From Mycolicibacterium iranicum (GTDB lineage Bacteria; Actinomycetota; Actinomycetes; Mycobacteriales; Mycobacteriaceae), in assembly GCF_014190915.1 (NCBI RefSeq), contig NZ_JACHVU010000003.1:62001-126000 (forward strand): 64,000 nt of DNA. Reading direction: 5' to 3'. The notes below the pieces were generated by a model. That model had not been told where the DNA came from. It did no database searches and saw only the letters and a list, made by a program, of their open reading frames with translations. Of the stretch, positions 36,674-44,939 are shown one piece after another; the first letter of the stretch is position 1; every line of letters begins with the position of its first letter. Made by a program: the position numbers and the translations under genes.

Positions 36674-36994
36674 GTGGAGGATCACCAGCTCGTCGAGCGG
36701 GCGTCGTCGGCTCTGGCCGAGGTGGACACGCCCGGCTGGGCGCAGCGATTCGACCTGGTGTCGGATCCGCACCGGCTGGAGATCCTGCTGTGCCTGCACC
36801 GGGCGCCCGGCATCTGTGTGAGCGATCTCGCCGCGGCGCTCGGCAGGTCGGAGAACACCGTGTCGCAGGCGCTGCGGGTGCTGCGTCAGCAGGGCTGGGT
36901 CAACAGCACGCGTGCCGGCCGGTCGGTGAGCTACCGCCTCGAAGACGAGATCGTCCACGACCTGCTGCACTGGATCGGCGCGCGCCACGGCTGA
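36674..36994 (+). CDS. ArsR/SmtB-family regulator
   Basis: 106 residues with a winged helix-turn-helix: DPHRLEILLCLHRAPGICVSDLAAALGRSENTVSQALRVLRQQGWVNSTRAGRSVSYRL. ArsR proteins repress metal- or redox-responsive genes. Cys in LLCL and GIC are present near the helix where ArsR/SmtB sensors hold ligands, but the classical CxC(D) metal site is incomplete, so a metal ligand is not proven. TAGATT lies exactly 6 nt before the GTG start, so the mRNA is probably leaderless. The neighbouring methyltransferase is a possible target. Confidence 0.87.
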   Translation: MEDHQLVERASSALAEVDTPGWAQRFDLVSDPHRLEILLCLHRAPGICVSDLAAALGRSENTVSQALRVLRQQGWVNSTRAGRSVSYRLEDEIVHDLLHWIGARHG

Positions 36995-37056
36995 TCCGGG
37001 TCGAACGGGTTGTCGAGCACGGCTCACCCGTGCCCGAGGCCACCTAGAATCACCCC

Positions 37057-37857
37057 GTGCGTGTGTTGAGTCTCGACGAACCACCGCTGACGCCCCACCC
37101 GGAGCTCGGCGGCACGTCGGACCAGCCCGCCCACGCGCGGATCGCCCACTGGCTCGAGGACCTGGTGACCTCCGGGGAGCTGGCACCCGGCGACAAGCTG
37201 CCCCCCGAAGTGGAGATCGCCACGTCACTGGGCGTGAGCCGGATGACGTTGCGGCAGGCCCTCGGCGCCGTCGAGGCCAAAGGCTTCATCGACCGCCGCC
37301 GGGGCCGGTTCGGTGGCAGCTTCATCGCCACGCCGCGCTTCGAACTGGACCATGCGGCGCTGCCCGGGTTCACCGAACAGATGCTGCGCATCGATGTCGA
37401 GCCGGGGGCCCGGGTGCTGCGTGCGGGCACCCACAGGCCCGACGTCGTGGTGAGCAAGGCGCTGGGGCTGCGCCGCTCCGAGCAGGTCCACGAGATCCTG
37501 CGGGTGCGGACCGCGAACGGGGACCCGATCGTCCTCGAAGAGGCCTACCTGCCGGCCGACGTCTTCCCCGATCTGCTGTCGCGGGATCTGCAGGGTTCGC
37601 TGTATGCGGTGATGCGCGACTATGGAAGCCCACCGTCGACGGCCGACGAGCGCATCGAAGCCACGCCCGCGACGGTCGAACAGAGCGAGATCCTGGGGAT
37701 CGCACCGGCGAGCCCGTTGCTGCTGATCGTCCGAACGTCGTATGCCGAGAACGGTGTCGCCGTCGAATACTCGCGCGACTATCTGCGATCCGACCGGACG
37801 ACGATCCGGATCACCTCCCGTGCCGAGGTGACGGGCGAGGCGGGGCACCGGCGATAG
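37057..37857 (+). CDS. GntR-family (HutC/UTRA) regulator
   Basis: 266 residues. The N-terminal GntR winged helix (ARIAHWLEDLVTSGELAPGDKLPPEVEIATSLGVSRMTLRQAL) is followed by a UTRA effector domain (VSKALGLRRSEQVHEILRVRTANGDPIVLEEAYLPADVFPDLL, SPLLLIVRTSYAENGVAVEYSRDYLRSDRT). It precedes the kinase and flavoenzyme genes by 92 bp, and that gap carries the HutC-type palindrome GTCTAGAC. TAGAAT lies exactly 6 nt before the GTG start, so it is probably leaderless. The effector is probably a metabolite of the downstream pathway. Confidence 0.88.
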   Translation: MRVLSLDEPPLTPHPELGGTSDQPAHARIAHWLEDLVTSGELAPGDKLPPEVEIATSLGVSRMTLRQALGAVEAKGFIDRRRGRFGGSFIATPRFELDHAALPGFTEQMLRIDVEPGARVLRAGTHRPDVVVSKALGLRRSEQVHEILRVRTANGDPIVLEEAYLPADVFPDLLSRDLQGSLYAVMRDYGSPPSTADERIEATPATVEQSEILGIAPASPLLLIVRTSYAENGVAVEYSRDYLRSDRTTIRITSRAEVTGEAGHRR

Positions 37858-37880
37858 GCCAGTGGTCGCTGGCAGATAAT

Positions 37881-37910
37881 GTCTAGACCTTTTGCGGCCT
37901 GGGGTCTACA
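37881..37910. promoter_or_regulatory. HutC-type operator candidate (GTCTAGAC)
   Basis: GTCTAGAC (37881-37888) is a perfect palindrome of the GT-N-TA-N-AC type bound by HutC-subfamily GntR proteins. GGTCTACA (37903-37910) is a second, imperfect copy. They lie in the 92-bp gap between the UTRA regulator and the kinase gene, and are the only obvious operators there. Confidence 0.55.
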
Positions 37911-37949
37911 GTGACTTCCGACCACTCTGCCTCGGCCTGAGGACCACGA

Positions 37950-38873
37950 ATGTCGTCACCGCTGACCGATCAGAAGCTCGACGAACTCTTCGAGCAGATC
38001 GCGCTGCTCGCGGGCCGGCCGCGCACCCTCGAGCAACTCTCCGGCGGTCTGACGAACCGGAACATCAAGATCACCACCCCGGACGGCATCTACGTCGCGC
38101 GCTGTGTCGACACCGAACGCAACCTCCTCGGCATCGATCGCGACCGCGAACACGCCAACACCGTGGCTGCCGAACGGGCCGGCGTCGGCGCGCGTGTGCT
38201 CGATTACCGGCCGGATCTCGGTGTGCTGCTGCTGGCATACCTCGAGGGAAAGACACTCGACAACAGCGACTTTCAACGCGACGGGGTCATCGCGAAAGCT
38301 GCCCGGGCTTGCCGCACCCTGCACCGGGGGCCGCGCTTTGCCGGTCGCTTCGACATGTTCGAACGGCAACCGGCCTACCTCGCGACGACGCGGCAACACG
38401 GGTTCGCCATCCCGGCCGACTATCACGACCACGCCGAGGCGTTCGCCGCCGCCCGGCACGTGCTCACGGCCACCGACGACACGACGGTGCCCTGCAACAA
38501 CGACCTGCTCGCGGGGAATTTCATCGAAGACGGTGACCGGATGTGGCTGATCGACTACGAATACGCCGGCAACAACGACCCGTGCTTCGAACTGGGCAAC
38601 ATCTGGAGCGAGTGCGGGCTGTCCCTGGAGCAGCTCGCCGAACTGGTCACCGAGTACTACGGACGCGAACTGCGCCACAAGATCGCCAGGGCGCACCTGC
38701 AGGGAATCGTCGCCAAATACGGGTGGACGCTCTGGGGTTGCATCCAATACGGCTCCAGCGCCATCGAATACGACTTCTGGGACTGGGCGATGGAGCGATA
38801 CGAAGCGGCCGTGGAGGAGTTCAGGCACCCCGGCTATGCCCGGCTGCTCGACGATGTGGCCGCCCACGACTGA
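37950..38873 (+). CDS. Choline/ethanolamine-kinase-like phosphotransferase
   Basis: 307 residues with the protein-kinase-like phosphotransferase fold. The catalytic loop is NNDLLAGN (residues 183-190), Asp185 being the base; the usual His of HxD is Asn. IDYEYAGNNDPCFELGN (201-217) closely follows the choline-kinase DFEY...N...DIGN pattern and provides the metal Asp202. The substrate is probably an alcohol group on an amine. It is followed after 10 nt by the DMGDH-like gene, so the two enzymes are one operon. The combination suggests catabolism of an N-methylated hydroxyamine, an inference. Confidence 0.85.
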   Translation: MSSPLTDQKLDELFEQIALLAGRPRTLEQLSGGLTNRNIKITTPDGIYVARCVDTERNLLGIDRDREHANTVAAERAGVGARVLDYRPDLGVLLLAYLEGKTLDNSDFQRDGVIAKAARACRTLHRGPRFAGRFDMFERQPAYLATTRQHGFAIPADYHDHAEAFAAARHVLTATDDTTVPCNNDLLAGNFIEDGDRMWLIDYEYAGNNDPCFELGNIWSECGLSLEQLAELVTEYYGRELRHKIARAHLQGIVAKYGWTLWGCIQYGSSAIEYDFWDWAMERYEAAVEEFRHPGYARLLDDVAAHD

Positions 38874-38883
38874 AAAGGTTGAG

Positions 38884-41358
38884 ATGACCCGCGAGAACAC
38901 CCCCGGCAAACCCCTCCCCACCCGCGCCCGCGTCGTGATCGTCGGCGGCGGCGTGATCGGCACCAGCGTCGCCTATCACCTTACGAAGTTGGGCATCACC
39001 GACGTCGTGCTCCTCGAACAGGGGCAGCTTTCCAGTGGAACCACTTGGCACGCAGCGGGTCTCGTCGGTCAGCTGCGGGCCTCGGAGGGGATGACGCGCC
39101 TGGTCCAGTACTCCACGGCGCTGTATGCCGAATTGGAGAACGAGACCGGCCTGTCGGCCGGCTACAAGCAGTGCGGCGGGGTCACCGTCGCCCGTACCGA
39201 GGACCGGATGGTCCAGCTGCGCCGCACCGCCGCCAACGCCGCGGCTTTCGACCTGCAGTGCGAACTTCTGACCCCCGACGAGGCGCTCCAGCACTATCCG
39301 GTGATGCGGGTCGACGACCTCGTCGGCGCGATCTGGCTGCCCGCCGACGGAAAGGCCAACCCCACCGATCTGACCTTCGCGCTCGCCAAGGGGGCCCGGA
39401 GCCGCGGGTGCCGCATTCTGGAGAAGACCCGTGTCCTCGACATCCTCACGGCTGACGGGGCCGTGACGGGGGTGCGGACCGACGCCGGCGACATCGAGGC
39501 CGAGATCGTCGTCAACTGCGCGGGACAGTGGGCCAAGCAGGTCGGCGCCACGGCCGGGGTGATCGTCCCCTTGCACTCGGCCGAACACTTCTACGTCGTC
39601 AGCGAACGGATCGACGGAGTCCATCCCGACCTGCCCATCCTGCGCGACCCCGACGGCTACACCTATTTCAAGGAAGAGGTCGGCGGCCTCGTCATCGGTG
39701 GGTTCGAGCCCGAGGCCAAACCGTGGGTGTCGCCGGACAAGATCCCGTATCCGTTCGAATTCCAGCTCCTCGACGAGGACTGGGACCACTTCGAGATCCT
39801 GATGAACAATGCGCTGCTGCGCATTCCCGCGTTGGAGAGGACCGGCATCAAGAAGTTCTACAACGGGCCCGAGAGTTTCACCCCCGACAACCAGTTCGTA
39901 CTCGGGGAAGCGCCCGAATGCCGGAACTTCTACGTCGGTGCCGGATTCAACTCGGTCGGCATCGCCACCGCCGGCGGTGCGGGACGGGCATTGGCGGAGT
40001 GGATCGCCGAGGGGCAACCGTCCACCGATCTCACCGGTGTGGACATCCGGCGCTTCGCGCCGTTCAACGGCAACAACCGCTGGCTGCACGACCGGGTCGC
40101 CGAGGTCCTCGGCATCCACTACGAGATCCCTTGGCCGAACCGGGAAATGACGACCGCCCGGCCCTTCCGCCGCTCCCCGGTGCACCATCTCCTGGCCGCC
40201 GCCGGGGCCAACTTCGGCAGCCGGATGGGCTGGGAACGTGCGAATTTCTTCGCGCCGGCCGGCTGCGAGCCCGTCATCGACTACACCTGGGACACCCCGA
40301 ACTGGCTGAGGTGGTCGGCCGCCGAACAGGCCAGCACCCGCACCGGCGTCACGGTGTTCGACCAGACTTCGTTCTCCAAATACCTGCTCGTGGGCCGTGA
40401 TTCGGAAGCAGCGCTGCAGTGGCTGTGCACCGCCGACGTCGGGGTGGAGGTCGGCCGGTCGGTCTACACCGGGATGCTCAACTCCCGCGGCACCTACGAG
40501 TCGGACGTGACGGTCACCCGGACGGGGCTCGACGAGTACCTCATCGTCAGCAGCGCGGCCACCACGGAGCGCGACAAGGACCACCTGCGCCGCCACCTGC
40601 CCGCCGGCGCGCATGCCCACCTCGTCGACGTCACCTCGTCCTACGCCGTGTTCGGCGTGATGGGTCCGCGGTCTCGGGAATTGCTGTCGACGCTGACCGA
40701 CGCCGACCTGTCGAACGAAGGGTTCCCGTTCGGTACGAGCCGGGTGATCTCGCTGGGCTACGCGACCGTGCGTGCGACCCGCATCACCTATGTCGGCGAA
40801 CTGGGCTGGGAACTCTACGTCCCCACCGAGTTCGCAGTCGGCGTGTACGAGGACCTGATCGCGGCGGGGGAGACGTACGACATCGCCCGAGGCGGTTACG
40901 CGGCGATCGAATCCCTGCGGCTGGAGAAGGGATACCGGGCGTTCGGCCGCGAGCTGACCCCGAGCGAGAACCCGGCCGAAGCGGGTCTGCTGTTCGCCTG
41001 CAAGCTCGCAACCGACATTCCGTTCCTCGGCCGCGAGGCGCTGGAGAAGGCGCGCGCCGACGGAGTCCGCAAGAAGCTGGTGGGCTTCCGTGTCGATTCG
41101 CCGGAGCCGATGCTCTGGGGTGGGGAACTGATCCTGCGCGACGGCGCGGTGGCCGGCCAGGCCACGTCCGCGGCGTGGGGCCAATCGATCGGGGCGGCCG
41201 TCGGGCTGGCGTACCTGCGATCGGCAGACGGCTCGGTGATCGACGCCGACTGGGTTCGCCGCGGCAGCTACCAGATCAACGTCGGGGGGCGTCTGTACCC
41301 GGTGACGGTGTCGCTGCGACCGCTGTACGACCCGCAGTCGCAGCGGGTGCGGAGCTGA
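38884..41358 (+). CDS. Dimethylglycine/sarcosine-dehydrogenase-like GcvT-family flavoenzyme
   Basis: 824 residues in two parts. Residues ~15-430 are a DAO-type FAD oxidoreductase: VVIVGGGVIGTS (17-28), then TTWHAAG, where His56 is at the position of the covalent FAD-linked His in dimethylglycine dehydrogenase. Residues ~445-820 are a folate-binding GcvT domain, with VFGVMGPRSRELL, ITYVGELGWELYVPTE and LRLEKGYRAFGRELT. Such enzymes oxidatively demethylate N-methyl groups and pass C1 units to tetrahydrofolate. The start is at 38884 after AAAAGG; the upstream open frame overlaps the kinase gene. The 3' end overlaps the convergent histidine kinase by 83 bp. Confidence 0.9.
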   Translation: MTRENTPGKPLPTRARVVIVGGGVIGTSVAYHLTKLGITDVVLLEQGQLSSGTTWHAAGLVGQLRASEGMTRLVQYSTALYAELENETGLSAGYKQCGGVTVARTEDRMVQLRRTAANAAAFDLQCELLTPDEALQHYPVMRVDDLVGAIWLPADGKANPTDLTFALAKGARSRGCRILEKTRVLDILTADGAVTGVRTDAGDIEAEIVVNCAGQWAKQVGATAGVIVPLHSAEHFYVVSERIDGVHPDLPILRDPDGYTYFKEEVGGLVIGGFEPEAKPWVSPDKIPYPFEFQLLDEDWDHFEILMNNALLRIPALERTGIKKFYNGPESFTPDNQFVLGEAPECRNFYVGAGFNSVGIATAGGAGRALAEWIAEGQPSTDLTGVDIRRFAPFNGNNRWLHDRVAEVLGIHYEIPWPNREMTTARPFRRSPVHHLLAAAGANFGSRMGWERANFFAPAGCEPVIDYTWDTPNWLRWSAAEQASTRTGVTVFDQTSFSKYLLVGRDSEAALQWLCTADVGVEVGRSVYTGMLNSRGTYESDVTVTRTGLDEYLIVSSAATTERDKDHLRRHLPAGAHAHLVDVTSSYAVFGVMGPRSRELLSTLTDADLSNEGFPFGTSRVISLGYATVRATRITYVGELGWELYVPTEFAVGVYEDLIAAGETYDIARGGYAAIESLRLEKGYRAFGRELTPSENPAEAGLLFACKLATDIPFLGREALEKARADGVRKKLVGFRVDSPEPMLWGGELILRDGAVAGQATSAAWGQSIGAAVGLAYLRSADGSVIDADWVRRGSYQINVGGRLYPVTVSLRPLYDPQSQRVRS

Positions 41359-42841
41359 CCGGTGCCGCAGGCAGCCGAACGGTGAAACTCGTTGTCCCGG
41401 GCGAAGACTGCGCTGAGATTGTGCCGCCATGGGCTTCGACGATCGACGCCACGATGGCCAGGCCGAGCCCGAAGCTCCCGGTCCCGCGCGAACGTGCCCT
41501 GTCGGCCCGGACGAACCGCTCGAAGAGGTGCGGCAGCAGACGGTCGTCAATTCCGGGTCCGTCGTCGGCGACGGTCATCTCGACATAGGCGCTGCCCTCG
41601 CCGGTGTGCCCCGTGGACAGGGACGTCGTCACGGCCGTGCCCGCAGGGGTGTGGACGCGGGCGTTGGACAGCAGGTTGGCCAGCGTCTGGTGCAGCTGCG
41701 CCCGGTCACCCCGAACCCATACCGAACGGTCGGGAATGTCGGTGCGCCACCGGTGCGTCGGTGCCGACACCGCGGCGTCGTTGACGGCGTGGACAACCAG
41801 GTCCGTCAGGTCGATGTCGGTCGCCCGGAGATCTTGGCCCTCGTCGAGCCGGGCCAGCAGCAGCAGATCGGCGACCAGCGAGTTCATCCGGCCGGCCTCG
41901 GCTTCGATGCGGGCCAAGGAGTATTCGGTCGTCTCCGGGAGGACCGCGCTGTCCTGCCGCGTCAGCTCCGCGTAGCCGTGGATCGCGGCGAGCGGGGTGC
42001 GCAGCTCGTGGCTGGCGTCGGTAATGAACTGGCGCATCCTCCGGTCCGACGCGGCGACATCGCCGAGCGCACACTCGACGTGGTCGAGCAGACGGTTGAG
42101 GGTGTCGCCGACAAGACCGACCTCAGTGCGCGGGTCGGTGTCGCGGGCGGGGACGCGCGGTGCGATGGTGTGGTTGTCCCGGTCGAGCGGAAGGGCCGCG
42201 ACCTCCGCCGCCGTCGCCGCGACACGTCGCAGCGGTCGCAGCGCATAGCGCACGATCCCCACCGTGCTCAGGGCGGTCAACACCAGCGCCAGCGCCGTCA
42301 TCGCGGACACGATCGCGGTCTCGCGGACCATCGCGTTCCAGGCCGGAGTCCGCGACACCCCGGTGACCAGCACCTCGTCGCCGTCGCCGGGCCTGCCCAC
42401 CATGCGGTACCAGCCAAGGCCCGGCAACTCGATGCTGCGAGGTTGCGGGTCAGTCCACGAGAGCCCGGCGATGGTGGCGACCGCCTCGCCGGGTGCCTGT
42501 TGGGCATCCCCGTCGCCGAAGTACGCCGAATCGACCACGCGACCGTTCTGTATCAACGCCACGACGTTGCCCGGAGCCTGGCCGATCAGGCGGGTCAGCG
42601 GCTTCATCCCGCCGGCCGGCGGCAGCTGACCGTCGATCCCGGGGGTACTCCGGTACTTCACGATGGAGTTGATGCCGCCGTCCGCGGCGCCGGCCAGCTG
42701 CGAGTCAATGATGCCCAGCACCGAGGCGCGCAGGCTCACCACCGACATGGCGCCGACGGTCACCAAGGCGATCATCACCACCACAGACACGCCGATGACC
42801 AACTGCCGCAACAGAGTCCAGCTCTGCCACGCGCGTCTCAT
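41276..42841 (-). CDS. Sensor histidine kinase (TrcS-like)
   Basis: 521 residues. A first membrane segment (LVIGVSVVVMIALVTVGAMSV) is followed by an extracytoplasmic region to ~170, a second membrane segment, HAMP, then the H-box DASHELRTPL with His278, and the N, G1, F and G2 boxes (DDGPGIDDRLLPHLFERF, GTGSFGLGLAIV). The order fits the M. tuberculosis TrcS type. The C-terminal tail (from ~500) is Ala/Ser/Thr-rich and runs antisense into the 3' end of the flavoenzyme gene by 83 bp. It is translated with the response regulator gene by an ATGA overlap. Confidence 0.88.
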   Translation of the reverse strand: MRRAWQSWTLLRQLVIGVSVVVMIALVTVGAMSVVSLRASVLGIIDSQLAGAADGGINSIVKYRSTPGIDGQLPPAGGMKPLTRLIGQAPGNVVALIQNGRVVDSAYFGDGDAQQAPGEAVATIAGLSWTDPQPRSIELPGLGWYRMVGRPGDGDEVLVTGVSRTPAWNAMVRETAIVSAMTALALVLTALSTVGIVRYALRPLRRVAATAAEVAALPLDRDNHTIAPRVPARDTDPRTEVGLVGDTLNRLLDHVECALGDVAASDRRMRQFITDASHELRTPLAAIHGYAELTRQDSAVLPETTEYSLARIEAEAGRMNSLVADLLLLARLDEGQDLRATDIDLTDLVVHAVNDAAVSAPTHRWRTDIPDRSVWVRGDRAQLHQTLANLLSNARVHTPAGTAVTTSLSTGHTGEGSAYVEMTVADDGPGIDDRLLPHLFERFVRADRARSRGTGSFGLGLAIVASIVEAHGGTISAQSSPGTTSFTVRLPAAPVSSAPAATAGRTAVAATPSPGTDAPRR

Positions 42842-43605
42842 TCTGCTGGCCGCAGCATGTAGCCGATCCCACGGACCGTGTGGATCATCGGAGTGCGCCC
42901 CGCGTCGATCTTCTTGCGCAGGTACGACACGTACAGGTCCACGATGCTGGAGCGGCCACCGAAATCGTAGTTCCAGACTTGGCGCAGGATGTCGGAGCGG
43001 TCCATGGCCTTCCGCTGATTGCGCATCAGCAGTCGCAGCAACTCGAACTCGGTGGATGTCAGCGAGACCGGTTCACCGGCGCGCGTCACCTCCCGGCTGG
43101 CGGCGTCCAGCGCGAGATCGCCGACCACCAGCGACTCGTCGTCTGCCGGGGTCAGGTAGGCCGAACGGCGTAGGAGACCACGCAGCCGCGCGACGAGTTC
43201 TTCGAGAGAGAACGGTTTGGTCATGTAATCATCGCCGCCCGCGGTCAAGCCCGTCACCCGGTCGGCGACCGAATCCCGTGCCGTCAGGAACAGCGTGGGG
43301 GTATAGGTCCCCGTTTCGCGCATCTGCCTCAGCACGCCCAGCCCGTCGGTGTCGGGCAGCATGATGTCGAGGACCAAGAGGTCGGGGGTGGCCGACCGGT
43401 ACTTCGCGACCGCGTCGGCGGCGTCGTGCGCGACGTCGATCTCCCAACCCTCGTAGGTGAGGGCCATCCGCACGAGGTTGGTCAGGGCCCGTTCGTCGTC
43501 GACGAGCAGCACCCGGATCGGTGACCCGTCGGCACGGTACATCCGGGGCAGCTTGCCCAGGATGGCGCGGCGGGGTCCCTGGTCCTCGGCCGGTGCGGAG
43601 GTCAT
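42838..43605 (-). CDS. OmpR-family response regulator (TrcR-like)
   Basis: 255 residues. The receiver has acidic Asp36/Asp37, phosphoacceptor Asp80 (LLVLDIMLPD) and the conserved Lys in TKPFSLEELVARLRGLLRR. The C-terminal winged helix ends MIHTVRGIGYMLRPAE. The segment LPRMYRADGSPIRVLLVDDE is close to mycobacterial TrcR. I start at 43605; another in-frame ATG at 43650 adds 15 residues. It shares a 190-bp divergent region with doxX, which holds two palindromes. Confidence 0.88.
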   Translation of the reverse strand: MTSAPAEDQGPRRAILGKLPRMYRADGSPIRVLLVDDERALTNLVRMALTYEGWEIDVAHDAADAVAKYRSATPDLLVLDIMLPDTDGLGVLRQMRETGTYTPTLFLTARDSVADRVTGLTAGGDDYMTKPFSLEELVARLRGLLRRSAYLTPADDESLVVGDLALDAASREVTRAGEPVSLTSTEFELLRLLMRNQRKAMDRSDILRQVWNYDFGGRSSIVDLYVSYLRKKIDAGRTPMIHTVRGIGYMLRPAE

Positions 43606-43723
43606 CAAGCCATTCTCGCGCGTGCGGCCGGTACTCGTCACGACACTCATAGAGATCTCATAGGCGACGGTGCCCCGCATGTGAGTTCCGCATGAAAGTC
43701 GTCGCCCCCGCCGTTGCGCCGAC

Positions 43724-43761
43724 GAGAATTCTCGGGTCGAAACGGGTTCTGAATCCGTTTC
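43724..43761. promoter_or_regulatory. Palindromes between response regulator and doxX
   Basis: GAGAATTCTC (43724-43733) is a perfect palindrome. GAAACGG (43739-43745) and CCGTTTC (43755-43761) form a 7-bp inverted repeat with a 9-nt spacer. Both lie 35-72 bp before doxX and would suit a regulator binding site such as that of the response regulator. Confidence 0.4.
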
Positions 43762-43795
43762 ACCGCAACGACTCTGAAAGGAAGGCGGCACCGCC

Positions 43796-44203
43796 ATGTC
43801 TCTTGGAACATCCCCCGACGCCTTTGCCGAAACCCGCGCGACCTCGTATCACGCGTGGGCACTCGGAACGTTCCGCATCCTCGTCGCGCTGCTGTTCGTG
43901 ATGCACGGCACCGTGAAGATCTTCGGCTGGCCGCAGGGTTCGCCCGCCGCCCTGGGGGCCTGGCCGATGTGGTGGGCAGGTGCCCTGGAGCTCGTACTCG
44001 GCGGGCTGATCGCGATCGGGTTGTGGACACGAACCGCGGCGTTCGTCGCGAGCGGGATGATGGCGGTCGCGTACTTCTGGCGGCATTTCCCGGACGGCTT
44101 CTGGCCGATGGCCAACGGCGGCGAGACGGCCGTGCTGTACTGCTTCGTCTTTCTGTTCCTCGTCGTGACCGGTCCCGGTGGCTTCGCAGTGTCGCGGCGC
44201 TGA
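43796..44203 (+). CDS. DoxX-family membrane protein
   Basis: 135 residues with four hydrophobic segments: FRILVALLFVMHGTVKIFG, WPMWWAGALELVLGGLIAIGLW, AAFVASGMMAVAYFW and LYCFVFLFLVVTG. This is the DoxX pattern. In M. tuberculosis a DoxX protein works with SodA and SseA in membrane oxidative-stress defence. GAAAGGAAGG is the ribosome-binding region upstream. It is divergent from the two-component pair and 145 bp before an ECF sigma gene. Confidence 0.85.
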   Translation: MSLGTSPDAFAETRATSYHAWALGTFRILVALLFVMHGTVKIFGWPQGSPAALGAWPMWWAGALELVLGGLIAIGLWTRTAAFVASGMMAVAYFWRHFPDGFWPMANGGETAVLYCFVFLFLVVTGPGGFAVSRR

Positions 44204-44348
44204 TGACCGCCACGCACAAAGGCTGTCGCGGAACAGGTTTCACACCGATTGCACATGATTTGGGTTTTCTATGCAGATCCGGTCGAGGCGCCTCACGCCC
44301 CTAGATTGGAGAACACGGGCCAGGAACGCCGACGGAAGGATCTCGAAA

Positions 44349-44936
44349 GTGACCGGGACAGAACACGACTCGACCGAGCGACGCTTCGAACGTGACGCGT
44401 TGCCGATGCTGGACACCCTGTACCGCGCGGCGCGCCGGTACACGGGCAACGCGGCCGACGCCGAGGACCTGGTGCAGGAGACGATGCTGAAGGCGTACAC
44501 AGCGTTTCACCGCTACGAGGACGGCACCAACATCCGGGCCTGGCTGCTGCGGATCCTGACCAACACGTGGATGAAGTCGCACCGGCGCGCACAGAGCCGA
44601 CCGCGGGAAGTCCTGGCCGAGGACTTCACCGACGCGCAGCTGACGGCACACGCCGGGCACTCCTCGACAGGACTGCCCTCCGCCGAACTCGACGCCCTCG
44701 AATCCCTCGGCGACGACGACATCCGGCACGCACTGTCCGCCCTCAGCGAGGAGCAGCGGCTGGTCGTCTACTACGCCGACGTGGAAGGCCTGCGCTACAG
44801 GGAGATCGCGCACATTCTCGTGATCTCCGAAGGCACCGTGATGTCACGTCTGCACCGCGGGAGGCAGGCGCTGCGTCGCCTGTTGCTCGACGTGGCCACC
44901 GACCGTGGATATGTGCGCACGGCCAGCGCCGCCTGA
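44349..44936 (+). CDS. ECF sigma factor, SigH-like
   Basis: 195 residues. Region 2 ([32 protein letters not shown]) and region 4 ([50 protein letters not shown]) are complete. [15 protein letters not shown] between them is shared with SigH (Rv3223c). GGAAGGA lies 8 nt before the GTG at 44349, which is therefore the better start than an ATG at 44271. No anti-sigma gene is adjacent, although true sigH is followed by rshA. It is probably one of the additional SigH paralogues of fast-growing mycobacteria. Convergent with mtr. Confidence 0.88.
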   Translation: MTGTEHDSTERRFERDALPMLDTLYRAARRYTGNAADAEDLVQETMLKAYTAFHRYEDGTNIRAWLLRILTNTWMKSHRRAQSRPREVLAEDFTDAQLTAHAGHSSTGLPSAELDALESLGDDDIRHALSALSEEQRLVVYYADVEGLRYREIAHILVISEGTVMSRLHRGRQALRRLLLDVATDRGYVRTASAA

Positions 44937-44939
44937 TGC

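Noticed and set aside
44229..44270. SigH/SigE-type promoter (GGAAC...GTT) before the ECF gene
   Set aside because: GGAAC is present, but the next GTT is about 29 nt away, too far for the 18-20 nt spacing needed.
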